Origin: Globodera rostochiensis
Taxonomy: Eukaryota; Nematoda; Chromadorea; Rhabditida; Heteroderidae
NCBI GenBank assembly: GCA_018350325.1
Contig: JAEVLN010000019.1
Span: forward strand, 1,240,001-1,304,000
Reading direction: 5' to 3'
DNA length: 64,000 bases
The translations under genes and the position numbers were made by a program. Shown one piece after another: positions 43,641-60,100 of this stretch. Each line of letters opens with the position of its first letter. Position 1 is the first letter of the stretch. Under the pieces are notes generated by a model. The model was not told the origin of the DNA. It was given only the letters and a program-made list of their open reading frames with translations, and searched no databases.

Positions 43641-43699
43641 TACCACCCGCCCACTTTCGATGAAAAAAGAATGGGCAAATTCACAAAGCCCAAATTAAT

Positions 43700-46600
43700 G
43701 AAACTGCTTGATGAACCAAAAGAACCAGCGTTGTTCTTCTGCTGAAGTGGCCAAAGTGTACCCTCAGGGAAAACCTTTCGAAATGTGAAAACGAAATGAA
43801 TTCCTCCGGGGATTGGGCGGGCGGGTGAGAGAAATTGACCGGATTCTGACCCCAACTTAATAATAATAATAATAATAGCAATGGGTGTGGGTGGGTGGGG
43901 AAAAGCGCTTTGATGGGGGCGGGGGAAGAGTGCCGGAAATGGGTTAGAAGAACGAAGATCCGATCTGCTGATCCCATCGCACTTTTCCAGTTCTAATTCG
44001 GGATTTTGGTTCAATGCTAACGAAAATACTTTAGGCGAGTTCTGCGAGCGTTGCGTTCGGTTTTTACGGAGGGCTTCCAGGTAAAGCCTGATTTGGCAAG
44101 CAAAAAAGTCTTATTTCTTTCTGATAAAGCATCATTTTTCAAATGTTTTTTTTTATTGTCAATGATCAATGAGAAGCATCTTTGTCCGCCACAATTAACA
44201 AAACTTGGCAAAACTTTGCTGAAATATTTTTGGAGTAGCGGGGGGGGGGGGGTGCCGGCCGAAAGACGCCAAAGCCTCATCAAAACTCCAAAAAAGCACA
44301 AAATGAAGCTAAACCCTCAGAGGCCTTGGGAGGAAGCCCGGTTTACGAGGCCCAACAAAATTGGGAAGAATTCTTTCGATTCTCCGGTATTTAATGCGCA
44401 CGCAAAGGGACTCTTTGGGTCTTTTGTTTTGAGGTGAATTTTTGAGCTTTTACACAGCATAATTATTTGTCTGGGTTTTTTTCCGGATTTTCAGGGATTT
44501 TTCTTTAATTGCCCACAATTTAAAGAGCAAAGAGTTGGGGTGGTTGAAGTGTTGGGTCTCCTCCCCCCCCCCCTCCATTAGGGAGCAAAAAAGCTTTTTT
44601 TTACCAAATGAGACGAAACTTTTTATTTTCGGTTTCTATAACCAAATTTCGCATTGCTGGGCCTCCCCAAAAGTTACCGTAAAACCGAAAGAAGCTAAAA
44701 ATGTCTCATTATCGAGAATGTTTTGCACAAAACCGTTCATTAAGTGTATTAACACTTTCCTATGAAATCAATTAGCCTTTACTCCATTCTCTTCTAACAG
44801 TTTCATCATTTTAAGCCAATAAACACTTTTTACACCTATTCAAAATCTTTATTCGTACATATCAAACAGCCAAATGTATGCGAAATATTTAATTTGATCG
44901 CTTTAAATCAGTCGCAAACAAATCAAATCTCACATTTTTGGATCGGGAAGACAAAAATATTCGATTTAAATCGGTCCCATCGGAAGGGTTGGGCCAAGGC
45001 TTCCCGAGGCCCAAATAATTTAAAAATCAACATAATTAAATAGTGAAAATGTCTTCCTGAAGTGTACTTTCGGAGAGGGGAACAAAACGATGGATTCGGT
45101 CCTCCAATGGTCGACATTACCACGAAAAGCACAAAATGCCTTTGCAAAAAATAAATTCAAATTTTCCGTGGCGGCATTTTGGCGCTTTCATTTAATTTAT
45201 TCCATTTGTGAAAGAACGAACAAAACGCGGCCGGAAGAAGCGATTCACGCGACACAAAATGCGAAGGGCGGAGGCATTATTTTTAGAAAATGCTCAAAAT
45301 TATGAAAACGAAGGGGGGGGGGGGCTAACTAAAAAAAAGAATTTTCAAGAAAATCTGTCCCTCAAAAATGCCGAACAAATTTATTGGACTTTTTTGGTGT
45401 TTTGGATGGAAGAAAAATGTGTCGGAGAAAGGCCGGCGCGTTTTTGTTTTACATTTTATTGCGAGAATTTTTGGTTGATCTGCGTTTGGTTGAATGCGGC
45501 GATCGTTATGTATTTGTGCTGGGATTGGATTCTGTTCACTAACGGACTTTGTACAAAACAAATTTGGGGGGGGGGGGTAATTAATTGGGGTAAGAAATTC
45601 TCGACAGCTATTCTTACGAGAAATATCATTGCGACAAATATTTACACGCCTGAGACAATTCTGACAATGAGATGAATAAGTGGAGGGGGGGAGGGGGGGG
45701 GGGGGTAATTTTTTGAGAATTTCAAAATTTGCATTTTTTGGGAGGTGGATGGAATGCACGCTAGAGAACAAATTACTGTGACTCTGAGAATGGGTAGAGG
45801 TGGAGGAATGAGTCTGGTTGGTGGGCGGACTCCGCGCGTTGTGACCAAACCAAAAGAAGCGAAATTTGACCCGTGAAAATGTCCAACAAAATGAAGCCGG
45901 TACGGCACAACACCGTGGAACAAACATTTTCGCGGCCAAATTGTCTTCGAATGTTCGGAAAACATCGAAAATATTAATTTGAGGACAAAAAAAGGGTCAA
46001 AGTTCACTCGAGCGGAGGCAAATTAAAATTAAATTAATTAAAAGGGGGGAGGGAGGGAAAAGGCTGATCAGAGTAGACAGAGAAGGCTTTGCTCTAAACA
46101 AAGTGATACCCTAAAAATATGCTTATAATGTGAGATAAGACAACTATCGAAATGATAAAGGGAAGAGGGAATGGAAAATCAACGAAAAGATCCCCGGAGG
46201 GGTTCAAGCAATTAATTTCCATTCCTTTGTAAGCGGTGGATGGATATGGCTGGAAGCACTTAAAAAGACTATTTACAGTACATTTATTAATTTACCCGGT
46301 GGATGAATTGAGGAACATTTTTTTAAATTTTCTTTAATTTGATGTCAGGAGAAATGTTGTAGAAATATGTATAAAAAACAATTTGCATTTTTTTAGTTTT
46401 TTTTTCAAAAATTTCAATTCGCTGCTAAAATGTTTTATTTCAATCTTCAAATCTTTTTCAGAATGGTTTTTGGCCGCGAATTGTCAGGTGCTTAAAAAAG
46501 AGTTTTTTTGTGAGTGATTTGAAGGGACTCAAATATTCTGGTCTCGTTTACATGCTTAATTACATAAACCGTAGCGAAGTGGGAAATAAATAGGGCAAAG

Positions 46601-47320
46601 AGAAAAAACCAGAGAATTACAAAGGAAAAAGCCCTAATGATCAGAGGGATCGATGTGAGGAGGGCAATTCGATTTATTCAAATAATTTACTATTATTGCT
46701 GAGGGAAATTGGACACGGGACCGAAGACAAATAATGTGCGGGAGGGGGGGGGGGGGACAACAGACAACAAAAATGAGTCGGTGAGTCCGGGAAGGGATTT
46801 GTGAGGTTCCACCAAAGAGAAAAGGTTTGTTTTATGTATATAATCGGTGCAACAACCCATACGCAACATAATCTTGTCATTATTGAATGGACAAACGCTG
46901 TGAGAGAAAGACAATGATGTGACGGTAAAACTTATTGCCGCACCGATCAGTCCCTAAAATCAAGCACCGACCAACAAATTCCGAAACATGCCACGGTTTT
47001 TTTGGATGTTTTTGTTTCATTGTCTGAAAATTTGTCAACATTTGCATTGGTCGGGTGCTTGATGATTGTAAGTGCAGTTAACCATAACCACCATTTGATG
47101 GATGCATAAACATTGAGAGGCTGGAAGGTAGGGAAGAAATCGGGTAACTTTCTTTGACAAGAGAGGCGAGGACTGTTGCATCTCCTTACATAACAGTGCC
47201 TAAGTTTGGGAGTTGTAGAGGAAGAGGAGAACGTGGATTATGCGCTGTTCGTATATCCAGTTGGGGGATGGCATTGGTGGGGGTGTGATGAGATGCCCTT
47301 TTTCTGCGTTGTCTGTTCCG
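43700..47320. other. intergenic spacer
   Basis: AT-rich, with an (ATA)n-type microsatellite at 43858-43876 and G/C runs near 44240, 44562, 45310, 45568, 45690 and 46743. No gene is supported; the longer open frames are not family-like. Confidence 0.55.
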
Positions 47321-51969
<4,649 letters not shown>

Positions 51970-53589
51970 TTTCTTTCTCTAACGTCTTTCCTTTTGTTGT
52001 CTATACGAACTGCGCGCTATTTCGTGTCTTCCTATTGGCTGTCAGCAAGCTCCGTCAAGTTCGAACTGTTCAGTCCAATTCGTTCGGCTGAACTTGTACC
52101 CGTTCCCGTTGCTGGCTGACTTTCCAAGTTCCAGGAGACGTTTCGACGCCTCTCGCTGCTCACAAATTTCTGACAGATGCAATTCGGCGATGTTAAGAAT
52201 TTGAGCACTTTTGGGTAAAGGCGAGAAACGACTGATCTGGAAGGGAGGCAAATTTGAAATTAAACAAATTTGGCACAGAAATTGACAAAGAATGGCATAA
52301 ATGAAATTGGCATTGAGATTTATTTAGTTGCGGCTAATTTTGAACGCGAATGTTTCAAAAGCAAATGAAGCAAATTGTATCCGTAATTATGCTAATTAAA
52401 TGCTAACAAAAGGTGCCAAAAGGGATGATGGCAAATTCCTTTGGTTGCTATGAGAAGGTGGGCGGTTTAGCTGGTCCGGATTGCCCTTATTATGGGGAAT
52501 TCTCCCCCAGATTCATTCCATTTCCAAAATTGCCCCCGGCGGGCATTTGTACCCTTTCCTTCCCCTACAGCCCTTTCGAGTGAGCGCCCCGCTGCCTCCG
52601 AGAATGGCTTATGACTCGTCAGCGTACACGTTTATAATGACGACCAATTATAAGATCATTCATGATTTAGCGATCACGCATAAACCCCCGCGAGGTACAA
52701 AAACGGAAAGGGGGAGGGGGGGAGGGAGACGAAAAAAATGGCGAATTACGAAGCAAAAAAAGGTGGGGGGGAGGAGGGGAGGGGAGGGGGGGGGGCACGT
52801 CATCCCCCACACTTTTTGGTGAAATTGTGATTCAAAAGTGAGTGATCTTCTGTTTTCTGCTGGGAGTACTTATGGACGGACAATCCACCATTGTCATGTC
52901 ACACAAATGTGAGCGGCTGGCTGTTTATGAATGCTGCTCCAATGCCTCCCCCCCCCCCCACTATCATGGATGGGGGGGGGGGGGGAATGGTCGGTCCCGT
53001 GATGGGTCACGGGAAAATTGGAAGGCAGCGAAGAGAGGGGGGGGGGGGGCGGAGACTGACGAGCGCCTACGATGCATCACCCCACCCCCCCCCCCCCGCA
53101 ACAAAACTCCGTTTTTCCCAATTTTATTTTAAAAAAAGATTGTATCGTATCGTTCTATATAATTAATTGAAAAACGAAATCCCTAACTTTGCCATAGTGT
53201 GAGGGAGGGGTAATGGGGGGGGGGGCGAGATTCGGCTTGGCTTACTTGGCTTGGTTGGTTGGGTTGGCGTTATCGTTGGGTGGAGGGGGCGGGCGATCTG
53301 TGATCGGGGCAAGGGAAGGGTCATTCTGGTGGGTGCAGAAGTTGTATACGTACACAGACTACAAATTGTATTTGTTTGAGCATCAGCAGAAATGCTTTTG
53401 TTATCTTTCGGTGGGAATTTCGTTTCGTTTTGTCGGAGTATTTTTAAACTGCCAGCCGACAATTCCCCCAGTCGGGCTGTTGACAGCCGCCAGAGAAAGG
53501 CTGATAATAATGGGGGGGCAATCGGTTGGTTGGGTTAATGTTGCGGAAGGGGAGAGAGCATTCATTCAGCCGCAAAATTGCGATTGGAT

Positions 53590-53985
53590 ACGCGGGGGAG
53601 GGGGGAAGGCATGGACTCGAGAACACCGCCGGGGGGGGGGGAAGGGAGAACACCGCCGGGGGGGGGGAGGGGTGGGGAAGGCATGGACTCGAGAACACCG
53701 CCGGGGGGGGGGGAGGGGTGGGGAAGGCATGGACTCGAGAACACCGCCGGGGGGGGGGGAGGGGTGGGGAAGGCATGGACTCGAGAACACCGCCGGGGGG
53801 GGGGAGGGGTGGGGAAGGCATGGACTCGAGAACACCGCCGGGGGGGGGGGAGGGGTGGGGAAGGCATGGACTCGAGAACACCGCCGGGGGGGGGGAGGGG
53901 TGGGGAAGGCATGGACTCGAGAACACCGCCGGGGGGGGGGGAGGGGTGGGGAAGGCATGGACTCGAGAACACCGCCGGGGGGAGG
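53590..53985. repeat. ~46-bp minisatellite with G10-type core
   Basis: About eight copies of a unit containing GGCATGGACTCGAGAACACC, then GCC, a G run of 8-11, AGGGGTGGGGAA. Copies differ almost only in the length of the G run. Each unit carries an XhoI-type CTCGAG. Confidence 0.92.
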
Positions 53986-54404
53986 TCTCCGTTCTTTCCT
54001 TTGTTTTTGTTTGATTTGACCTTTTTATACGCTTTTCAATTAATTCCCATCGGACATTTTGTCTTCACTTGCATTTTCGCTTAAATATTCGACGAGCAAA
54101 ACATTTGAGCCCCTCCCCATCCCTATTTATTTTATTTGCTCCCAATTCTGCTGGCGGCTGCTCCCCCGAGGTGATGCAATTAGGACAGTTGATGATGCAT
54201 TTGTTTGGCATCCCCTAAAGAGCCCGGCTCGAAATATCCCCCCCCCCCCCTCCCCCTCCCCGGTTGGCCGAATCAGTCAGTTGGTGTCCCCCGTCATATA
54301 TTGCGATATGCGCCATCAGTTGTGGGGAGACTGTGAGGATTGGGCAGGGAGGGGGGGGGGGGGCTTATGGTGGAGGACGAAATGACAAAGGGCTTCAAAT
54401 TGAG

Positions 54405-54530
54405 GGGGGGGGGGACTGAAATGCAATGAATGGATGGTCGAGTGGGGGGGACTGAAATGGCAATGGATGGATGGTCGAGTGGGGGGGACTGAAATGGCAA
54501 TGGATGGATGGTCGAGTGGGAGGGGCCGAA
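54405..54530. repeat. ~39-bp minisatellite (ATGGATGGTCGAGTGGG)
   Basis: About three and a half copies of a unit made of GGGGGGACTGAAATGGCAAT then GGATGGATGGTCGAGTG. Confidence 0.85.
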
Positions 54531-55017
54531 ATGATAATTGATTCGGGGCAGGTCATTCAATAAACTCGCAGAGGGATTAAAACGGAGAACGGAAAACGAA
54601 GTGAAATTTGAGAGTGCCACATTTGTCTAAAGATTGGAACAAACGCCAATTTTGGCCTGAAAAGAGATGCCCCCAGCATTTCAGCCTCCATGAAATTTAA
54701 AGTTTCACAAACACTTTTCGGTGGGGGGGGCGTCGACTAACGGCACGGCACGGCACATCCATTCATTTGCAACCGATGAATGGTTCGTTTTGACTGAATG
54801 TTTTGGGGATGGCTGTAATGTAACAATTGATGATGATGCAATTCACTCCGGCAGTTGGCCTTATGCTGACGTTTCTTCCGAAGCACCCGCACTTCCCCCC
54901 CCCCCCCCTCACTGTCTCCAAACGAACCTGATTTGTTGGTTTGATGATGAAATGATTTTTTGTTGGTTGGGAGGGGGAGGGGGGGGGGGGGGAAGCAAAG
55001 AACGTTGGGCTCTGCAG

Positions 55018-55500
55018 GGGCACGACGACAAAAGGTCCGCTAGGCAAAAATAGGACAAAATGTCGGTTAATGGGTAAACGACAAAAGGTCCGCTAGGCAA
55101 AAATAGGACAAAATGTCGGTTAATGGGTAAACGACAAAAGGTCCGCTAGGCAAAAATAGGACAAAATGTCGGTTAATGGGTAAACGACAAAAGGTCCGCT
55201 AGGCAAAAATAGGACAACATGTCGGTTAATGGGTAAACGACAAAAGGTCCGCTAGGCAAAAATAGGACAAAATGTCGATTAATGGGGAAAACGACAAAAG
55301 ATCCGCTAGGCAAAAATAGGACAAAATGTCGGTTAATGGGTAAACGACAAAAGGTCCGCTAGGCAAAAATAGGACAAAATGTCGATTAATGGGAAAACGA
55401 CAAAAGGTCCGCTAGGCAAAAATAGGACAAAATGTCGATTAATGGGTAAACGACAAAAGGTCCGCTAGGCAAAAATAGGACAAAATGTCGATTAATGGGG
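55018..55500. repeat. 53-bp minisatellite, about nine copies
   Basis: Unit contains GACAAAAGGTCCGCTAGGCA, then AAAATAGGACAAAATGTCGG and TTAATGGGTAAAC. Copies are over 95% alike; changes are single bases (for example GTCGATT for GTCGGTT). It contains GGACAAAATGTCG, the reverse complement of the 13-mer in the 3.9-kb repeat. Confidence 0.93.
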
Positions 55501-55977
55501 AATGTGACGTTGCAGTTGCAATGGACAAATGGGGGGGGGGGCTCTGAATTTGCGGACTTTTAGAATTCGGAGGACGGATTTTTGCAGCAGAGTAGGCAAA
55601 GCATATTCGTCAGTTGGATATCATCCGAGCAGAATAATGGTTGTGATGGTTGGGTGAGAATTGGGGAAAGATGGGAGGGGAGGACGCCGCAGGGGAGAGA
55701 TGAGGGGGGGGGGGGTGACGAGAAAGAGCACGGAGAGTAGAGAGCGCGGAGAAACAGAGAATGTGAGAGAGTGTGGACTGACGGGAGGGGAGGTGGACGA
55801 GAGGCCAGTCCAAACGTGCCCACCGCCCACGAGGGATTCGTGAACGACGAAGAAAGTGCTCGAAGGGTCGCGAGGTCTGAGAGAGAATTGCGCAGGGGGG
55901 GGGGGGGGGGGGTGGTGGCAGATATACTCACAGCTGTCCCTTCCGGAAAGAGACGAAAGGACGGAAGAATTCCCCAG

Positions 55978-56135
55978 ATATGTACTCTCTCACTTCCCCT
56001 CCCCTCTCCCTCCTCCCTCCCCCTCCCCTTTCCCTCCTTCCCTCCCTCTCTCTCCCTCCCCCTCTCTCCCCTCCCCCCCCCTCTCTACCTCCCCCTCCCT
56101 CTCTTTCGCGCTCTCTCTCTCTCTCTTTCTGCTTC
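55978..56135. repeat. polypyrimidine CCCTCCCTCTCC tract
   Basis: About 155 bp of C and T with very few purines, ending in (CT)n at 56112-56127. Confidence 0.85.
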
Positions 56136-56454
56136 TTCTACTTCATTGTATGTTCTCATCGTTTTTTACAATTCCCTTCTTCCTCTTCAAAATTTGTTTG
56201 CCTTCGAGATTGCCTGTGGGAAGAGAGTGGGGGAAGGGGGAGGGGGGGGGGGAGTGCAGTGGTTAAGCAGAATTTGGAAAGGAGCAAAGATCGTTGGAGT
56301 CGCCTTGGGTAAAGAAAGAGAAAGAAAAAAGGGGGGGGGGGAAGGCTATGGAAATGGAGAGAAAGAGAGCGTCGAGCACACAAGCTAATGCTGCTGTTTT
56401 TGTTATTCATTTGGAGACGAAATGTCGCCGGCGGCGGTGGCGGTGTGAGACGAA

Positions 56455-56965
56455 GGGAAAGTGTCGAGAAGGAATTGGAAAGAAGGAAGGAAGGAAAGGA
56501 ATGGGAAAGAAGGAAGGAAGGAAATGAATGGGAAAGAAGGAAGGAATGAAAGGAATGGGAAAGAAGTAAGGAAGGAAAGGAATGGGAAAGAAGGAAAGGA
56601 ATGGGAAAGAAGGAAGGAATGAAAGGAATGGGAAAGAAGGAAGGAAGGAAAGGAATGGGAAAGAAGGAAAGGAATGGGAAAGAAGGAAGGAATGAAAGGA
56701 ATGGGAAAGAAGGAAGGAATGGGAAAGAAGGAAAGGAATGGGAAAGAAGGAAAGGAATGGGAAAGAAGGAAAGGAATGGGAAAGAAGGAAAGGAATGGGA
56801 AAGAAGGAAGGAATGAAAGGAATGGGAAAGAAGGAAGGAATGAAAGAATGGGAAAGAAGGAAAGGAATGGGAAAGAAGGAAAGGAATGGGAAAGAAGGAA
56901 GGAATGAAAGGAATGGGAAAGAAGGAAAGGAATGGGAAAGAAGGAAGGAGGGAAAGGAATGGAAA
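56455..56965. repeat. polypurine GGAATGGGAAAGAAGGAA minisatellite
   Basis: About 510 bp composed of GGAATGGGAAAGAAGGAA with optional GGAA or TGAAA additions, 25 or so units; the only pyrimidine in each unit is the T of AATGG. It gives long lysine/glutamate or serine/phenylalanine open frames that are not genes. Confidence 0.92.
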
Positions 56966-57127
56966 GATCGTTTTGGATTTTCGCTAAAATGCGAAAACAT
57001 CCCCGACGAATTTGCTGCAAAAGAAAGGGGGGGGGGGGAGGGTAAACAGCACTTCTAACAAATTAACGGAACAGACAAATATTGCAACAAATTATTAACA
57101 ACAAAAAAAACAATGAATTTTCGGTTT

Positions 57128-60100
57128 TCAAATTGTGCCGGGCGTCGCTTGTCTCCGGATCAGTCCGTAGTAAAGGCCCTGAAGTTGGAGCAGTTGCTGG
57201 TGCGTGCCCATCTCCGCCACGCGCCCGTCGCGCATCACAACAATCAAATCGGCCGTCTGGACGGTGGCCAGACGGTGGGCAATTACAACGCACGTCCGGC
57301 CCTCGCCGGCCTTCTCCAGCGCCTTTTGGACGACCTTTTCGCTTTCCGTGTCCAACGCACTGGTGGCCTCGTCCAACAACAAAATGCGCGGGTCGCGCAC
57401 AATCGCACGAGCAATTGCAACGCGTTGCTTTTGGCCTCCAGACAATTGCGTGCCGCGTCCCCCCACGGGCGTTTCGTATTTCTGCAAGTGCCCGAGGGCA
57501 AAATGAAAGTCGAAATTCGTTGAAATGCCCGCGCTTTTTGCCTGTGGTAATGTCTCAACAAATTGGTGAATGTTGGCCATTTTCGCGGCACGCAATACAC
57601 GTTCTTCGGTCGCTTCCGTTTCCGTCAGTCCGTAGGCGATGTTCTCGCGGATGCTCAGATTGAACAGAGTCGGCTCCTGGCTGACCTTTTAGGGTGAAGA
57701 TTGTCCATTAGAGCAAAGAATGCCAATTGTTTTCGGATGGCTACCAATGCCATGGAATGCCGGAGATGTTTGATGTTGTATTGGCGGATGTTCACGCCGT
57801 CCACGAAAATTGAACCGCCTGAAGGGAATGTTTTTTGTCCGGACTGCTCGACAAAGATGCCCTCCGTCCCTTTGCCCGCCGACCGATTGGGTCGTAATGC
57901 CTCTCCAGCAATTGCACCACCGTACTCTTCCCGCATCCGCTGGGCCCCACCACGGCAATTCGCCTGCCCTCCGGCGCTGCCAAAGACAGTCCGTCCAATG
58001 CCAATTGTTTTTGACCGTTTGGGTAGGCAAAAGCAACGGATTTGAGTTCGAGACGGCCTTCGATGGGCTAAATTTAAATATTTACATAATACGCGCTCTA
58101 AAAGTGCCATACCGATTTGATGCCATCATCGGAGAGACTGTTAATGCGGGGCTGAAGAAGTGCCATAGCAAACATAAGCCTGAAATTGCCTAAATTTTCC
58201 TGCCCCTCCCCGACCAATCGTCGGATACCCCGCAGAAAAGCGTGCCCTCAAATATTCGGGGAAATAGGCGGCGGCGGACATTATCATAAAGGAGGCCATG
58301 TTCAGCGCCTCAACAACTTGGAACAGCACAAATGGAGTGGTATGTCCGGCACGGATCAGCAACATCCCCAGCCAGTAGGTGAAGCCGAAGTTGAAGCTGA
58401 CGAAGGAAGCGGTGAGCGCGAAGGACAGAGAAGTCCAAAGGCCTAAGGGAGGGGGGGGTCGGCGATTGGACAAAAAGCCTGCCTCTTGTGATGGCCATGC
58501 GGTGGGGAGTTCGGGTGGCTTCGCAAAACGTCCGATAGGCCTTCGGCTGCCTGTTCAGTGCCTGCACCGTCCGCACATATTCCAGCGATTCGGTTGCCAC
58601 TTTGGAGGCTTCTTCAGCCGCCTAAGGCATTAAAAGCAAAAGTCGACGCGCCATTTATTGGGGGAGGGACCTCCAAGTCGCGCATGCCACGACGCTTTAG
58701 GTAATTGGACACGGAACTTTGCAATATTACGAGAATAATGGACGTGCCGAGTCCTATCGGGGCCACCTTCCAGCTAAAAACAAAAGAAAGTGCCACAATA
58801 TCAATTTGATCTGACCCGAAGTAAAAAGCCACTGCAATTCCGGCGATTAGTGACACGACGCCCTGAAGGACTTCTGCAAGCCGTTGGTCAATGGCCGCCT
58901 GCACATTTGGGGCATCGGTGGCGAGACGAGCGGCCAATTTGCCGGTGGAATGGCGAGGATTGTCGAAGAAGTAGCCATCTGATCAAAAATAATAACCATC
59001 TGATCAAAAAGATCAAAAATAATAGCCATCTGATCAAAAAGATCAAAAATAATAGTCATCTGATCAAAAAGATCAAAAATAATAGCCATCTGATCAAAAA
59101 GATCAAAAATAATAGCCATCTGATCAAAAAGATCAAAAATAATAGTCATCTGATCAACAAAAAAGGGAAAAAGAAATGATTGAAATGAATTACCTTGTGA
59201 AAGAATAGACCGAAACACGTCCAATCTGAAACTTGGACATGCCAAACTTCCAATTTCCCACCATTCTACCGGAGGCGTTGTGTCAGGCATTCACCGACGG
59301 CGCCAAGAAGTGATCCGGACGCAAAAGTGCTCAGCCCGGCCAACACGCCCAAGCCGACAAAAGCGGATGAGCTGATCAAAGAGTTGGTGGACAATAAAGA
59401 GAGCTGATCGGGATGGTGATCGGAGGACAGCAGGCCGATGGACTTTGAGAGGGACATAAACAAACGGCCGTAGATGACGGAGAACAAAGGCCAGGAGGTA
59501 CCACGAAGAAAGGCGGTGAACTGATTAAGGGAATGATTGGCTGTGATCGATTAACTGAACAACCAGACTGACCACGCCGACGGCGATCATCGGCATTTCG
59601 GGCCCGGCATAGCGCAGAATGTCCAGCGGAGACGCAGGCTGAACACCCATTTCGTGCAGTTCATCGTGCAGACTGAACAAAACAAAACAAAATGGGCTGG
59701 TTGGTACCCATCACTTACTCCTCCAACTCTGCGGCCTCCTCCCCTCCGGCGGTGCTCGTCAGCCCAGCGGATTTCACAGAACTCATCGAATGACGCATTC
59801 GCTCCGACATCCGCGCCATTTTCCGTTCCGATTCGCTGTCGGGAGGATGCACAAAAGAACGCGGTGAGGCGGCCATTTTCCGATCGAATTCATCGCCTAA
59901 AGGCTTTTAGAAGTTTTAGCTAATTGATTTGCTAATTATTAACCGCTCAAAGCGTCGTCCTCCCCACCGACCGCCGCCGCCTTTGGCTTCACAGTTTCAA
60001 TTTGTTGGGCTATCACCTTGAAAAGTCGCAGCATTAATTGAAAGTTCGCTTTTTGATGGACCAATTGTCTGTAGACGGAGTCGGGCCGTCTCATCAGCTC

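Larger units (their letters stand above)
51970..57127. other. 5-kb spacer filled with several unrelated minisatellites
   Basis: No gene is supported. It holds six tandem arrays (listed separately) and G/C runs near 52930, 52975, 53040, 53085, 54240, 54350, 54895 and 54980. Its right end is the 3' flank of the P-glycoprotein gene. Confidence 0.6.

Noticed and set aside
56403..57058. Ser/Phe-rich or Gly/Lys/Glu-rich repetitive proteins
   Set aside because: Translations of the polypurine array; several frames open at once.
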